Assembly (NCBI GenBank): GCA_044426085.1
Contig: JAWXUU010000001.1
Location: 143,704-207,703 of the forward strand
Reading direction: 5' to 3'
Origin: JAWXUU01 sp044426085
GTDB lineage: Bacteria > Bacillota > Clostridia > Christensenellales > CAMQZB01
Length of the DNA stretch: 64,000 nucleotides
Below are positions 16,514-24,861 of this stretch, piece by piece. The notes beneath the pieces are model-generated. The model saw only the letters and a list, made by a program, of their open reading frames with translations. It did not search any database and was not told the DNA's origin. The position numbers and the translations under genes were made by a program. Position 1 is the first letter of the stretch. The number at the start of each line of letters is the position of its first letter.

Positions 16514-17053
16514 TCAAACCTCATCATTTACTAAGTCGTATTTTTCCATATCCACAACCAATCCTTTGACTGCCCTCAGAAGGAAGCCAACCAAAATATC
16601 AATTGTCATTATAAATAAAGTAGAAGCCAAATAATCAATAGCTCCTGTTGTCGCACCTTCGATAATATATATCGCTATCCCCTTACCTATACATAGGGAT
16701 AAATGTGAGAAAACAATCAGCAAAAGAAATTTAAACTTTCCTTTAATTAACAAATTTCTATCGCGCTTGCCATAAATAAATATCGGCACCGCGAAAAACA
16801 TTCCCGCAAAAACTTCATATATTATAAAGTTTTGCCACGCCATTCCAGTTGAAAATATCAAAAGCAAATTTGATATCAACAGCGAAATTGAAGCAACTCT
16901 GCCCCACCTGAGCATAACAACCAGAAGAACTATCCATTTCAGAGTGTAATAATAAGGAGTGTCCATAGAGTTTCCAAATTTTATACTCAAGTAGTTTGAA
17001 AAGGTTGCAAGGACAGCAAAAATGAATATATCTATGTTTCTAAATTGTTTCAT
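16514..17053 (-). CDS. unknown membrane protein, first gene of the uronate locus
   Basis: Unrecognised 179-residue hydrophobic protein with about five helices (near 8-25, 37-52, 55-75, 78-97, 107-130 and 140-160). Basic residues cluster in one loop (YGKRDRNLLIKGKFK). The overall look is somewhat like a small ECF S component or a permease-associated protein, but no motif confirms this. It is separated from the permease gene by one base, so it is surely co-transcribed and probably belongs to the importer. Confidence 0.7.
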   Translation of the reverse strand: MKQFRNIDIFIFAVLATFSNYLSIKFGNSMDTPYYYTLKWIVLLVVMLRWGRVASISLLISNLLLIFSTGMAWQNFIIYEVFAGMFFAVPIFIYGKRDRNLLIKGKFKFLLLIVFSHLSLCIGKGIAIYIIEGATTGAIDYLASTLFIMTIDILVGFLLRAVKGLVVDMEKYDLVNDEV

Positions 17054-17318
17054 TTTACTTCCTTTTTTCAGCTTTTACACAGTTTTTTTTCATCCTATTA
17101 CAGAAAATTTATCCCAAAAGATTATCTTTTCGGGATTAATTTGTTGCTGGCACTGTGCAAGATATTTGGCGTTATTGGGTTGGAATTACTCAATCCATAT
17201 ATAATCCTACTAAGCGAGAGCATTGCCACCCCTATTAGACTGAAAATTTCCTTTTTTACATGTGTTTTCTTGACATAAGTTAAAAAGGAAGTTCATATAT
17301 ATGAATAGAATTCACATT
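17054..17318 (-). other. 265-nt leader of the uronate operon
   Basis: Untranslated leader between the mapped promoter and the first gene. It contains the perfect palindrome TTCATATATATGAA (17292-17305), a possible 33-codon ORF (17122-17223) and a bulged hairpin at 17112-17135 (TCCC...GGGA arms around AAAAGA/TCTTTT) whose loop is the ORF stop codon. The length is more than a simple ribosome binding site needs and suggests post-initiation control. Confidence 0.5.
17122..17223 (-). CDS. possible 33-residue leader ORF in the uronate operon leader
   Basis: ATG at 17221-17223 is preceded by GGGGTGG with a short spacing, and the frame runs to a TAA at 17122-17124 lying in the loop of a hairpin. The product starts MLSLSRIIYGLSNSN. 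Nothing identifies it as a known protein. It could be a regulatory leader peptide or the frayed end of an old membrane-protein gene. Low confidence. Confidence 0.3.
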   Translation of the reverse strand: MLSLSRIIYGLSNSNPITPNILHSASNKLIPKR

Positions 17319-17324
17319 TACTAT

Positions 17325-17353
17325 ATTCTATCATATCGCAAGCAACTTGTCAA
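17325..17353 (-). promoter_or_regulatory. sigma-A type promoter of the uronate operon
   Basis: TTGACA (-35, 17348-17353), 17-bp spacer, TAGAAT (-10, 17325-17330) on the minus strand. Transcription would begin near 17318. It is the only strong minus-strand promoter between the IclR gene and the locus. Confidence 0.8.
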
Positions 17354-17417
17354 TACATAATTGCAAAATAATTTGTAATTTTTTTTACTTTTTTTATGCC
17401 AATAGATGAAACTTCTA

Positions 17418-17433
17418 CATAATGCACATTATG
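17418..17433. promoter_or_regulatory. candidate operator upstream of the uronate promoter
   Basis: CATAATG-CA-CATTATG, a perfect 7-bp inverted repeat with a 2-bp centre, 65 bp upstream of the -35 box and next to the IclR gene end. Its size and symmetry suit an IclR-type dimer, but no binding consensus can be checked here. Confidence 0.4.
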
Positions 17434-17489
17434 ATGATAATATACATTTTTTTGACATAGACATCGCACTTTTTTGTTATTTATTAATT

Positions 17490-18239
17490 TTAATTTATGT
17501 ATCCAAGCGACTGCGAAATCATGCCGGCAACGTCTTTCAAGTCAAGCGCCATTTGTTCCATATTCTCCCCTTCTGTGTATAGATCCGAAAGGGAAATTGC
17601 ACCCACAATCTTTTGCGTGTAGTCAAAGATTGGAGCGGCACAGCAAGCGAGCATATCGTCGTTTTCCCTGTTGTCGAGAGAATAGCCTTTTTCTTTTGCC
17701 ACAGCGAGTTCCTGAACCAATTTTTCCTTTGATGTTATAGAGTTTGCAGTGACGGCTTGAAAGTTTATTTTTTTAAACAGCTCGTCGAGTTCTTCTTTTT
17801 TTAGATGAGCCATGATTGACTTTCCAAGTGCTGTGAGGTGCGCACTTTTTGTTGAGCCAACATCACAAGATGCCAACCTGACACCATCCGACACGTATTT
17901 ATAGATATAAACCACTTGCCTTCCACTGAGAACGCCCACAAAGCCCGTCTTTCCATATTTGTCGGCAATCGGATTGAGATATCTTGCGCAAAGCGACACG
18001 ACATCCAAATCGTTTACATACTGCATACCTAGCGTGAAGGTATCAAGCCCCAAACAATATTTTTTTTCGTTGTATCTGCTTGGAACAACAAAGTTCATTT
18101 CCAGAAGTGTTTGCAAAATAACAAATGCACTGCTTTTTGGAACATCCAAATGTTCTGCTATGTTTTGTAGAGTCACCCCGTCCTTATTTTTTGCGATAAA
18201 TTTGAGCATTTGCCCAGCTCGCATAACTGTCCTATTCAT
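17490..18239 (-). CDS. IclR family transcriptional regulator, probable regulator of the uronate locus
   Basis: A 249-residue protein with an N-terminal winged helix-turn-helix (about 5-65; GVTLQNIAEHLDVPKSSAFVI) and a C-terminal ligand domain (about 75-245) that includes the IclR-type ALGKSIMAHL and GYSLDNREND segments. Uronate-responsive KdgR repressors belong to this family, and the gene lies directly upstream of the uronate promoter. KDG or a relative would be the natural effector; this is inferred. It is probably co-transcribed with the AEC carrier gene 69 bp upstream, although a weak hairpin (18272-18296) lies between them. Confidence 0.88.
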   Translation of the reverse strand: MNRTVMRAGQMLKFIAKNKDGVTLQNIAEHLDVPKSSAFVILQTLLEMNFVVPSRYNEKKYCLGLDTFTLGMQYVNDLDVVSLCARYLNPIADKYGKTGFVGVLSGRQVVYIYKYVSDGVRLASCDVGSTKSAHLTALGKSIMAHLKKEELDELFKKINFQAVTANSITSKEKLVQELAVAKEKGYSLDNRENDDMLACCAAPIFDYTQKIVGAISLSDLYTEGENMEQMALDLKDVAGMISQSLGYIN

Positions 18240-18308
18240 CTTGTTTCCCCTATGTCATATATTTTCATAACAAAGTGGCTCTCATCCTTCCACTTTGCCT
18301 TTTTCCAA

Positions 18309-19253
18309 TTAAAAAATCATCAATACTTTTGCAACGTATATAAGCACGAAAAGTGACAGCGTTGAAAAGAGTGTTGTTGAAGCGACGATTCCACCCGCGA
18401 GTTCTGAATCCGCCCCTTGTTCTTGTGCCATGATATAACTTGAAACCGCAACGGGTGTTGCAAACACAATCAAGATGATTGCAAACATTTCTGCCCTGTA
18501 TCCAAGGAAATAAAACACACTGCAACTTATACCAGGAACTATTATCAATCTCAAGATAGTGCCGAGCGCGATATTCCACTTGTCCGCTTTGATTTTATCG
18601 ATTTTCAAGTTTCCGCCAAGGCAAATCATCGCGAAGATTGTCGCAATAGAAGATATGTTCTTTAGCGTTGTTTCTAGCACTGTTCCAAGTTCGATACCAA
18701 TCAAATTGACAGCGAGCCCCAATAAACTTGCAATGATAAGTGGATTTTTTAAAATCTTGATTAAAATACCCTTCGCACCAGCAGTTTTGCCCGTTTGCGA
18801 ATAGAATTCCAAAATGAAAGTTGCATACACATTAAACGTGCTGACAACAAGCGCAAGATAGCAAGAAACCATTGCAACGCCAGTGTCGCCATACAAGCTT
18901 GACATCAAATATGTTCCAAACAAAACAAAGTTGGAACGAAAACCCGCTTGAATCATAACGCTTAGCTTGCCGATATCTTTATACACAAATCGAAGCACAA
19001 ACCAAAGCCCCAAAAATGCAACCGTGATTGCAGCAAAAATTTGAAGTGCAAAAACAATGTTGAAGTCTGCAACATCTCTGCCGTTGTATATATTCATAAA
19101 CAACATAACCGGCAAAAGAACTGTGAAAGAAAGTTTATTACCACCTTTCAAAAACTCCTCACTGACGATTTGTTTCTTTGCACAAAATGCACCCACCAGA
19201 ATCAAGAAAAACAGTGGCAACACTATTTGGGCAGTAAAAATTAATTCTTCCAT
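18309..19253 (-). CDS. AEC family transporter (auxin efflux carrier-like)
   Basis: A 314-residue protein with ten predicted helices, the two-fold layout of AEC carriers and a conserved helix break near LLPVMLFMNIY. Bacterial members move malate and other small organic acids. Start follows GGAGAG, 29 nt from the predicted transcription start. Its position next to the IclR gene allows a role in uptake or overflow of an organic acid from uronate breakdown, but substrate is unknown. Confidence 0.85.
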   Translation of the reverse strand: MEELIFTAQIVLPLFFLILVGAFCAKKQIVSEEFLKGGNKLSFTVLLPVMLFMNIYNGRDVADFNIVFALQIFAAITVAFLGLWFVLRFVYKDIGKLSVMIQAGFRSNFVLFGTYLMSSLYGDTGVAMVSCYLALVVSTFNVYATFILEFYSQTGKTAGAKGILIKILKNPLIIASLLGLAVNLIGIELGTVLETTLKNISSIATIFAMICLGGNLKIDKIKADKWNIALGTILRLIIVPGISCSVFYFLGYRAEMFAIILIVFATPVAVSSYIMAQEQGADSELAGGIVASTTLFSTLSLFVLIYVAKVLMIF

Positions 19254-19291
19254 ACATCTCTCCTAAACCTATATTTTCATTAACATTTATA

Positions 19292-19320
19292 ATTATAAAC
19301 CAAGTTTAAACAATTTGCAA
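19292..19320 (-). promoter_or_regulatory. promoter of the AEC-iclR unit
   Basis: TTGCAA (19315-19320), 17-bp spacer, TATAAT (19292-19297); predicted start near 19285. Confidence 0.75.
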
Positions 19321-19399
19321 TAGTTTTTATAAATTTTTTTTGCAAAAACTCATCTTTTTTTTGAGCGATTTTAGCGTTTTGACAATAAATGGTAAACAA

Positions 19400-19425
19400 A
19401 AATGCCCCCACCAAAGTGGAGGCAT
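19400..19425 (-). terminator. rho-independent terminator after putP
   Basis: Stem TGCCTCCAC/GTGGGGGCA-like arms with a 4-5 nt loop, followed on the minus strand by a TTTTTG tail. It separates putP from the AEC promoter. Confidence 0.8.
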
Positions 19426-19531
19426 ATGTTTTATCTTACATATATAAAAATGCACAGTTGTGAATTCGTTACATAATCGTGAATGAATTTCGCATTTTTC
19501 GCGATTAAACACATGCACAATTGCAAATTTA

Positions 19532-21028
19532 TTATTTTTGAATGAATTCAATAGCTGTATCGAATTCTTTTTCCATTTCTTCAGATGGTTCTTTATCAAG
19601 CAAAGAAGCAACCACGATTGCGATAATAGAAATCACAAATGCTGGAAGAAGTTCGTACACGCTGAAAATTCCAAGAACTTTCAATTGGTAGAACACAATT
19701 GAACCAACCGCACCAGAGCAAATACCCCAGATTGCGCCTTTTCTTGTCATGCGTTTCCAATAAATACTCATAACAACCGTTGGACCAAACGCTGCGCCAA
19801 GACCCGCCCAAGCGAAGCTTACAATACCAAACACTGAACTGTTTGGATCAAGAGCCAACACAACTGCGAGAACCGCGACGACAACTACGCCAATTCTGCT
19901 TACCCAAACAACTTCTTTATCAGTTGCATCTTTTTTGATAAGCGCTTTATAAAAATCGGAAGCGATAACTGATGATGTAACCAAAAGTTGTGAATCTGCT
20001 GTTGACATGATTGCTGCAAGAACTGCAGAAATAAGCACGCCCGCAATAATCGCTGGGAAGAATTCATAAATCAATACAATAAAGATTGTTTCTTCTGCGC
20101 CAGAAGCGAGAAGACCGCCAGTTGAAGTTAGGTAAACTTTACCAAACATACCAACAAGCACTGCACAAGCAAGAGAAATCACAACCCAAACCATTGCAAT
20201 CACAGTTGCAGGTTTAACTTCTTTTGGTGATTTGATTGCCATAAATCTTGCAAGGATGTGTGGTTGACCACAATATCCAAGACCCCAAGCAAGTGAAGAC
20301 ACTATCAATAGCCATGTCACTGTGCCACCGCTTGATGGGAAGAAATCCCACGCACCTTGTTCGAGCATTGCGAATGTCGCATCTGCACCGCCAAGATTGA
20401 CAACAACGATGATAGGAACAACGATGATTGCGATAAACATCAAGATGCCTTGCATAACATCGGTGAAACACACAGCCATAAATCCGCCAAGGAATGTGTA
20501 GGCAATGATGATAACTGAGCTTATAATAAGTGCTGTTGTGTAGTCCACTGGGAAGATATACATAAATAGCTTAGCGCCAGCGGCAAACATTGATGAAGTG
20601 TATACAACAAAGAAGATTACAATTGCAATACCAGTTGCTGTTCTTATCGCTTTTGATGTATCTTTGAATCTGTTTTCAAAATAGTCTGGAAGTGTTAGTG
20701 AGTTTCCTGAAACTTCTGTGTAGCCACGAAGTCTTTTAGCAACGAACATCCAGTTGAGAAGTGTTCCCGCAGCAAGACCAATCGCTGTCCACCACGCTTC
20801 AAGCGAGCCGGCAAGTGAAAGATACGCAAGCCCCGGAAGACCCATAAGAAGCCAACCGCTCATATCAGACGCTTGCGCACTGAGAGCTGAAGACCACACG
20901 CTTAGTTTTCTTCCACCCAAGATATAATCTTGAGCGTTCTTATTCTTATTGTAATAATACGCACCGATACCGATCATGAGTAGCAGATATAGTATTATGA
21001 CGGTTAGTATTGTTGATTGTTCTGTCAT
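19532..21028 (-). CDS. putP: sodium/proline symporter
   Basis: A 498-residue sodium:solute symporter with 13 predicted helices. The opening segment with YILGGRKLS, followed by SALSAQASDMSGWLLMGLPG and the GYCGQPHILARFMAIKS stretch, is highly characteristic of PutP. It imports proline with Na+. No proline dehydrogenase is visible nearby, so proline may serve as nitrogen source, osmolyte or Stickland substrate. A single-gene unit: own promoter upstream, terminator downstream. Confidence 0.92.
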   Translation of the reverse strand: MTEQSTILTVIILYLLLMIGIGAYYYNKNKNAQDYILGGRKLSVWSSALSAQASDMSGWLLMGLPGLAYLSLAGSLEAWWTAIGLAAGTLLNWMFVAKRLRGYTEVSGNSLTLPDYFENRFKDTSKAIRTATGIAIVIFFVVYTSSMFAAGAKLFMYIFPVDYTTALIISSVIIIAYTFLGGFMAVCFTDVMQGILMFIAIIVVPIIVVVNLGGADATFAMLEQGAWDFFPSSGGTVTWLLIVSSLAWGLGYCGQPHILARFMAIKSPKEVKPATVIAMVWVVISLACAVLVGMFGKVYLTSTGGLLASGAEETIFIVLIYEFFPAIIAGVLISAVLAAIMSTADSQLLVTSSVIASDFYKALIKKDATDKEVVWVSRIGVVVVAVLAVVLALDPNSSVFGIVSFAWAGLGAAFGPTVVMSIYWKRMTRKGAIWGICSGAVGSIVFYQLKVLGIFSVYELLPAFVISIIAIVVASLLDKEPSEEMEKEFDTAIEFIQK

Positions 21029-21105
21029 ATTTCATGCCTCCAAATTTTTATAACCCTAGCTTTTATTGCACAATCCTTATTTGTACAGTAAAAGTATACT
21101 TCATT

Positions 21106-21135
21106 AGTTTACACAAGTGAAGTGATGTTTGTCAA
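21106..21135 (-). promoter_or_regulatory. putP promoter
   Basis: TTGACA (21130-21135), 18-bp spacer with TG just before TAAACT (21106-21111). A small GC hairpin (21142-21156) marks the end of mnmA upstream. Confidence 0.65.
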
Positions 21136-21160
21136 GCGTTTTGCCCGCCGTGGGCACATT

Positions 21161-22258
21161 TTACCAAACCTTATCGATTTCTCCACCGCCAAGCATGACG
21201 TCCTGATATTCTTCACCCCAGCTTTCGTCGCAATATAAAACTGCATACTGACCGCAAGTGACAGCTCTGTCACCCGTTGGGAAAGAAAGGTCTACACTGC
21301 CGTCGTCACAAATTGTTGCTGATGCGGGGATTGATTTTCCGCGGTATCTGAATTTTGCAAGGCAAGTGAACTGTTTTTTATCGGGAACTTTTGTTATGAA
21401 ATTAAATTTATCCGTTTTGCAGTTTCGCGAAATCAATTCTTCGCCGTCGCCGTTTTGCACGTAGAGAATGTTTTTTTCAAGATCTTTGGATAAAACGAAC
21501 CATCTGCCGTTTTCGTAACCTTTCACACCGCCGATATTAAGTCCTCGGCGCTGACCAATTGTGTAGTGCATAAGTCCGATGTGCTCGCCGATGACTTTGC
21601 CGTCCACTGTGCACATTTTGCCTGACTTTGCAGGAAGGTAGCCTTGCAAGAATTTTCTGAAGTTTCTTTCGCCAATAAAGCAAATGCCCGTTGAATCTTT
21701 CTTTTTCGCCGTCGCAAGTTGCAATTCTTCTGCTATCTTGCGAACTTCTGGCTTATCGATTTCCGCAAGTGGAAAAAGACAACTGCTCGCTTGTGCATAT
21801 GACAATTGGTTTAAAAAGTAACTTTGGTCTTTATTTTTATCAGTTGCCATTTTCAAATATGTGAGTCCGTCGATTTCTGTTCTTGCAACATAATGACCCG
21901 TTGCAATCATGTCGCCACCGATTGACTTTGCAAATTTCAAAAAAGGCCCGAACTTGACTTCGCGGTTGCAAAGCACATCTGGGTTTGGCGTTCTGCCCGC
22001 GTTGTAGCTTTCCAAAAAATACTTGAACACGTTTTCGTAGTATTCCTTTGCATAATTCACACCGTAGAAAGGTATGCCAAGCGAACCGGCTACACTCTTT
22101 GCATCTTCAAAATCAGTATCCGATGTGCATCTGCCATTTTCGTCTTGCTCTTCCCAGTTTTTCATAAAAACGCCAATCACTTCGTGACCTTGGTCAAGCA
22201 ATATTTTTCCCGCAACGGAGCTATCAACACCGCCACTTAGTCCTAGAATTACTCTCAT
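21161..22258 (-). CDS. mnmA: tRNA-specific 2-thiouridylase
   Basis: Makes the 2-thiouridine at tRNA wobble position 34, taking sulfur from a persulfide relay. The 365 residues show the PP-loop GLSGGVDSS (5-13), the catalytic cysteine in NPDVLCNREVKFG, the second cysteine in STGICFIGERNF, and the C-terminal beta-barrel with YTIGQRRGL. Length matches the family. It is bordered by a Fic gene upstream (51 bp gap) with no clear promoter between, so the two may be co-transcribed. Confidence 0.97.
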   Translation of the reverse strand: MRVILGLSGGVDSSVAGKILLDQGHEVIGVFMKNWEEQDENGRCTSDTDFEDAKSVAGSLGIPFYGVNYAKEYYENVFKYFLESYNAGRTPNPDVLCNREVKFGPFLKFAKSIGGDMIATGHYVARTEIDGLTYLKMATDKNKDQSYFLNQLSYAQASSCLFPLAEIDKPEVRKIAEELQLATAKKKDSTGICFIGERNFRKFLQGYLPAKSGKMCTVDGKVIGEHIGLMHYTIGQRRGLNIGGVKGYENGRWFVLSKDLEKNILYVQNGDGEELISRNCKTDKFNFITKVPDKKQFTCLAKFRYRGKSIPASATICDDGSVDLSFPTGDRAVTCGQYAVLYCDESWGEEYQDVMLGGGEIDKVW

Positions 22259-22309
22259 AGTTTTTTCCTTATATATATTGTTAGTTTATTTCTTATTTAT
22301 ATTGTTTAT

Positions 22310-23200
22310 TTATTTCTTATACGGCACTTCAAAATAATCGAGATACGTCTTGAAAACGTCGGTTGCAAAACCGCAAGTTTCCAACAAAAATCCCCGCTCG
22401 GTTTCCCACTGATTCAGTCCGCGATAATAATACATTTTGTGTTCGTCGGATATAATAAACGGCACGATGTTTTGTTTTAAACACTCTTTAAACATAATCA
22501 GTCTGCCAATTCGTCCGTTGCCGTCTTGAAAGGGGTGAATGCATTCAAAGTCGTGATGAAACTGCACAATATCTTCAAATGCGATTTCCGATTTATTATT
22601 GTAGGCAGAAATCAAATCTGCCATTGCACTTTCCGTTTCGGCTGGGGATGTTGTGTTTTTGCCACCAACTTGGTTTGGCAACTTTTTATACCCACCAACA
22701 GCAAACCAATCTTTTCTGCTGTCGCTTGTGCCACTTTTAAGCACACTGTGCAACTGCTTTATAAACCTTTCGCAAAGTTGCGATGTGGCGTGAGCTATCA
22801 CCATGTCAATACATCTGAAGTGGTTTGCGGTTTCGATTATGTCGTCTACGCTGTGAACTTCGCCACTGCCGATAGTGTTTGTTTCAAATATATATCGCGT
22901 TTCGTCATGCGAAAGCTTGCTTCCTTCGATGTGATTTGAATTGTAGGTTAAATCAACTTGAATTTTATGATATATGCCACCGCTTATTTTATTTTTTTGC
23001 TCGCTTTGCAAAATTCTAAGCAAATTGTCGCGTTTTTCAGCTTGAGAATTCTTTCGCTGTGGCTTTTTTGCATCAATGGGAATAAGCCACACTTTACCTT
23101 GCAAATACGAACCTTCAACACAGCCTTTCGCACAGTAGTTTCGAACACTGCGCTGAGACAGATTCCACTTGATTGCAACTTCTTTCACCGATAAATACAT
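22310..23200 (-). CDS. Fic domain protein with N-terminal DNA-binding region
   Basis: Fic enzymes transfer AMP or other phosphoryl groups to protein hydroxyls. The canonical loop HPFQDGNGRIGR is intact at 222-233, giving the catalytic H222 and phosphate-binding residues. S88-x-x-x-E92-G93 upstream matches the inhibitory-helix motif of Fic class II, so activity is probably self-restrained. The first 50 residues (LSVKEVAIKWNLSQRSVRNY) look like a MerR/excisionase-type helix-turn-helix. A separate antitoxin is not seen, in agreement with an internal inhibitor. Possible roles are target modification or autoregulation; the target is unknown. Confidence 0.9.
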   Translation of the reverse strand: MYLSVKEVAIKWNLSQRSVRNYCAKGCVEGSYLQGKVWLIPIDAKKPQRKNSQAEKRDNLLRILQSEQKNKISGGIYHKIQVDLTYNSNHIEGSKLSHDETRYIFETNTIGSGEVHSVDDIIETANHFRCIDMVIAHATSQLCERFIKQLHSVLKSGTSDSRKDWFAVGGYKKLPNQVGGKNTTSPAETESAMADLISAYNNKSEIAFEDIVQFHHDFECIHPFQDGNGRIGRLIMFKECLKQNIVPFIISDEHKMYYYRGLNQWETERGFLLETCGFATDVFKTYLDYFEVPYKK

Positions 23201-23221
23201 GCCTTATTCTCCTTTTTGTCT

Positions 23222-23250
23222 ATTATAGCGTATTATCGGCAAAAAAACAA
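23222..23250 (-). promoter_or_regulatory. probable fic promoter
   Basis: TATAAT (23222-23227) with a weak TTGTTT -35 at 17 bp; AAGGAG lies 8 nt before the fic start. Confidence 0.55.
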
Positions 23251-23269
23251 ACTTTTTGTAATAAAAAAG

Positions 23270-23303
23270 CCCAAGTTTTTGCCGATATCGGCAAAAACTT
23301 GGG
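23270..23303 (-). terminator. 34-bp perfect palindrome, terminator of the EcsC-family gene
   Basis: Seventeen-base arms (CCCAAGTTTTTGCCGAT and its complement) meet without a spacer, and the minus strand continues GCTTTTTTATT. This is an unusually long perfect stem for a terminator. Part of it (CGGCAAAAA) recurs at 23236-23245. Confidence 0.8.
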
Positions 23304-23309
23304 AAATTG

Positions 23310-24701
23310 TTACCATTCAAAGTCGTCTGCTTTGATTTCTATCACGTCGGAGTTTTTGATACTGTCGCCGTCATCCAAAATGACATCCGCAGTATCCCCG
23401 ACACAACCGCCGAAGATTATTTTTGCGTTGCTTGCAATCACTCGCGTTGCAACTACGTCCACAGTGCCACCGATAACCCCGCCGAGAAGCGGAATGAACT
23501 TCGCAAAATTGGCAAAGCCTTTTTCACCCGCCTTTGTGGCAAATCTGACACAGACTTTTTTATTTATTTTGGAGAGAACCGCGATTGGTATGCTGTCGAT
23601 TTTTTCAAACACACTTCCCGCTTCTGGCTCTATGCCGACGCTTTTCAAAATATCCGTCATTGCCGACCCCGTGAGGCAAGCATAAGCGAGAGTGCGAACG
23701 CTTTCATCTTCCACATCGTGGCCGTACATTGTGGCAATTGTTGTTATTGTGCGAAGTTGCATATAAATCACGCTTGCAAGATTTGCAGGCACAGCAACCG
23801 GCAAAGTTAGCCAACCGCCAAGACCTGTGACAAATCCAGAAGTGCCACACTTTGTTATTTGATACGACACGTATTTAGAAATCGCTTTATCGATGTTGCC
23901 ATACTTTAGCATATATTTTGCAGAAACTTCTTTAACTGGTTCTTCAACCTTTGGAATGCCCTCGATTGCTTTATCGTAGCACGCGTTTAGCACATCGAAG
24001 ATTTTGCTTTCCCACGCATCTAGCTCTTCCTTGATTTTTTCCCTTGCTTCGCTGACGGACAAATCCACTGCGCTGTTTGAATTTTTAAGTGCAGATGTAA
24101 CGCTTTGGGAAATTTTTTCTGCTGACTTTTTCATCTTGTTTTTTATCGATGCGTTTTTCTTTGCTTCGATTTCTTCAAGCCTTCTTCTTTCGCGTTCTTG
24201 TGCGAGCCTTTTTTCGTAGATATCAGACACAACAATCCAAAGGTTACCAACAGAAAACGCAATCAGCATTATGCTTGTGAAAAGCCTGTATTCTATCCCT
24301 TCACCCCACGTTTGAAAAAGGGTGAACACCGTTATTATATACGTGACAAGACCCAAAATTCTTCGCAAAATCTTGCTTGTTATATACATCTTATTCACAC
24401 CATCAAGCTTAGAAACTGTGCCACTGCCCGCTTGCAAAATCCCCCAGATTGAAAGGCCTGCCATAACCACGAAAACGGCATAAAAAAGTCCGCCAAAAAT
24501 ATAGAGCAACACATTGCTCACTTTTCCAATTTCGTTAAGCGAAATCATGCTGAACGTGACAAAAACAAGCATTGCAACAAAATAGAATGCCGTTAGATAT
24601 ATTTTAAATTTTTGCGACAGCGCTTCAGAACTTGTGTCCACCACGTTTGCAACCTTTTTATCCATCCACCTATCAAATGGTGATTTTTTATTATCCGCCA
24701 T
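23310..24701 (-). CDS. EcsC family protein with N-terminal membrane domain
   Basis: A 463-residue protein. The first half has four hydrophobic segments (about 32-53, 62-84, 108-125 and 134-155) followed by a charged coiled-coil stretch (165-205, ERERRRLEEIEAKK). The second half is an EcsC domain with the glycine- and alanine-rich core FVTGLGGWLTLPVAVPANL and a long C-terminal hydrophobic region near KFIPLLGGVIGG. EcsC proteins are common, membrane-linked and poorly understood; in Bacillus EcsC is near a peptidase or exporter system. The gene stands alone behind a consensus promoter. Confidence 0.75.
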   Translation of the reverse strand: MADNKKSPFDRWMDKKVANVVDTSSEALSQKFKIYLTAFYFVAMLVFVTFSMISLNEIGKVSNVLLYIFGGLFYAVFVVMAGLSIWGILQAGSGTVSKLDGVNKMYITSKILRRILGLVTYIITVFTLFQTWGEGIEYRLFTSIMLIAFSVGNLWIVVSDIYEKRLAQERERRRLEEIEAKKNASIKNKMKKSAEKISQSVTSALKNSNSAVDLSVSEAREKIKEELDAWESKIFDVLNACYDKAIEGIPKVEEPVKEVSAKYMLKYGNIDKAISKYVSYQITKCGTSGFVTGLGGWLTLPVAVPANLASVIYMQLRTITTIATMYGHDVEDESVRTLAYACLTGSAMTDILKSVGIEPEAGSVFEKIDSIPIAVLSKINKKVCVRFATKAGEKGFANFAKFIPLLGGVIGGTVDVVATRVIASNAKIIFGGCVGDTADVILDDGDSIKNSDVIEIKADDFEW

Positions 24702-24747
24702 AAAAACTCCTTGTCTTATGCATTGTTTTCACATACTTATCAATGTG

Positions 24748-24776
24748 ATTATACATGCTTTGCACGATTATGTCAA
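24748..24776 (-). promoter_or_regulatory. consensus promoter of the EcsC-family gene
   Basis: TTGACA (24771-24776), 17-bp spacer ending in TG, TATAAT (24748-24753): a full match to the sigma-A consensus with extended -10. Confidence 0.85.
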
Positions 24777-24781
24777 GCGAG

Positions 24782-24818
24782 AAAAAAGGCGAGAGAGCAT
24801 TGCTTTCCCGCCTTTTTG
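24782..24818 (-). terminator. terminator of the sulfur operon
   Basis: AAAAAGGCG...CGCCTTTTTT arms with an inner AGCATTGCT core; minus-strand U-run. Located 44 bp after the YeeE/YedE gene. Confidence 0.8.
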
Positions 24819-24861
24819 TCAATTCATTTTATAAGCTTTCGCTTTTTTGTTTTTCAACACA

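Noticed and set aside
17452..17480. Plus-strand TTGACA-N17-TGTTAT promoter-like sequence
   Set aside because: It would read antisense into iclR; AT-rich chance match without a gene to serve.
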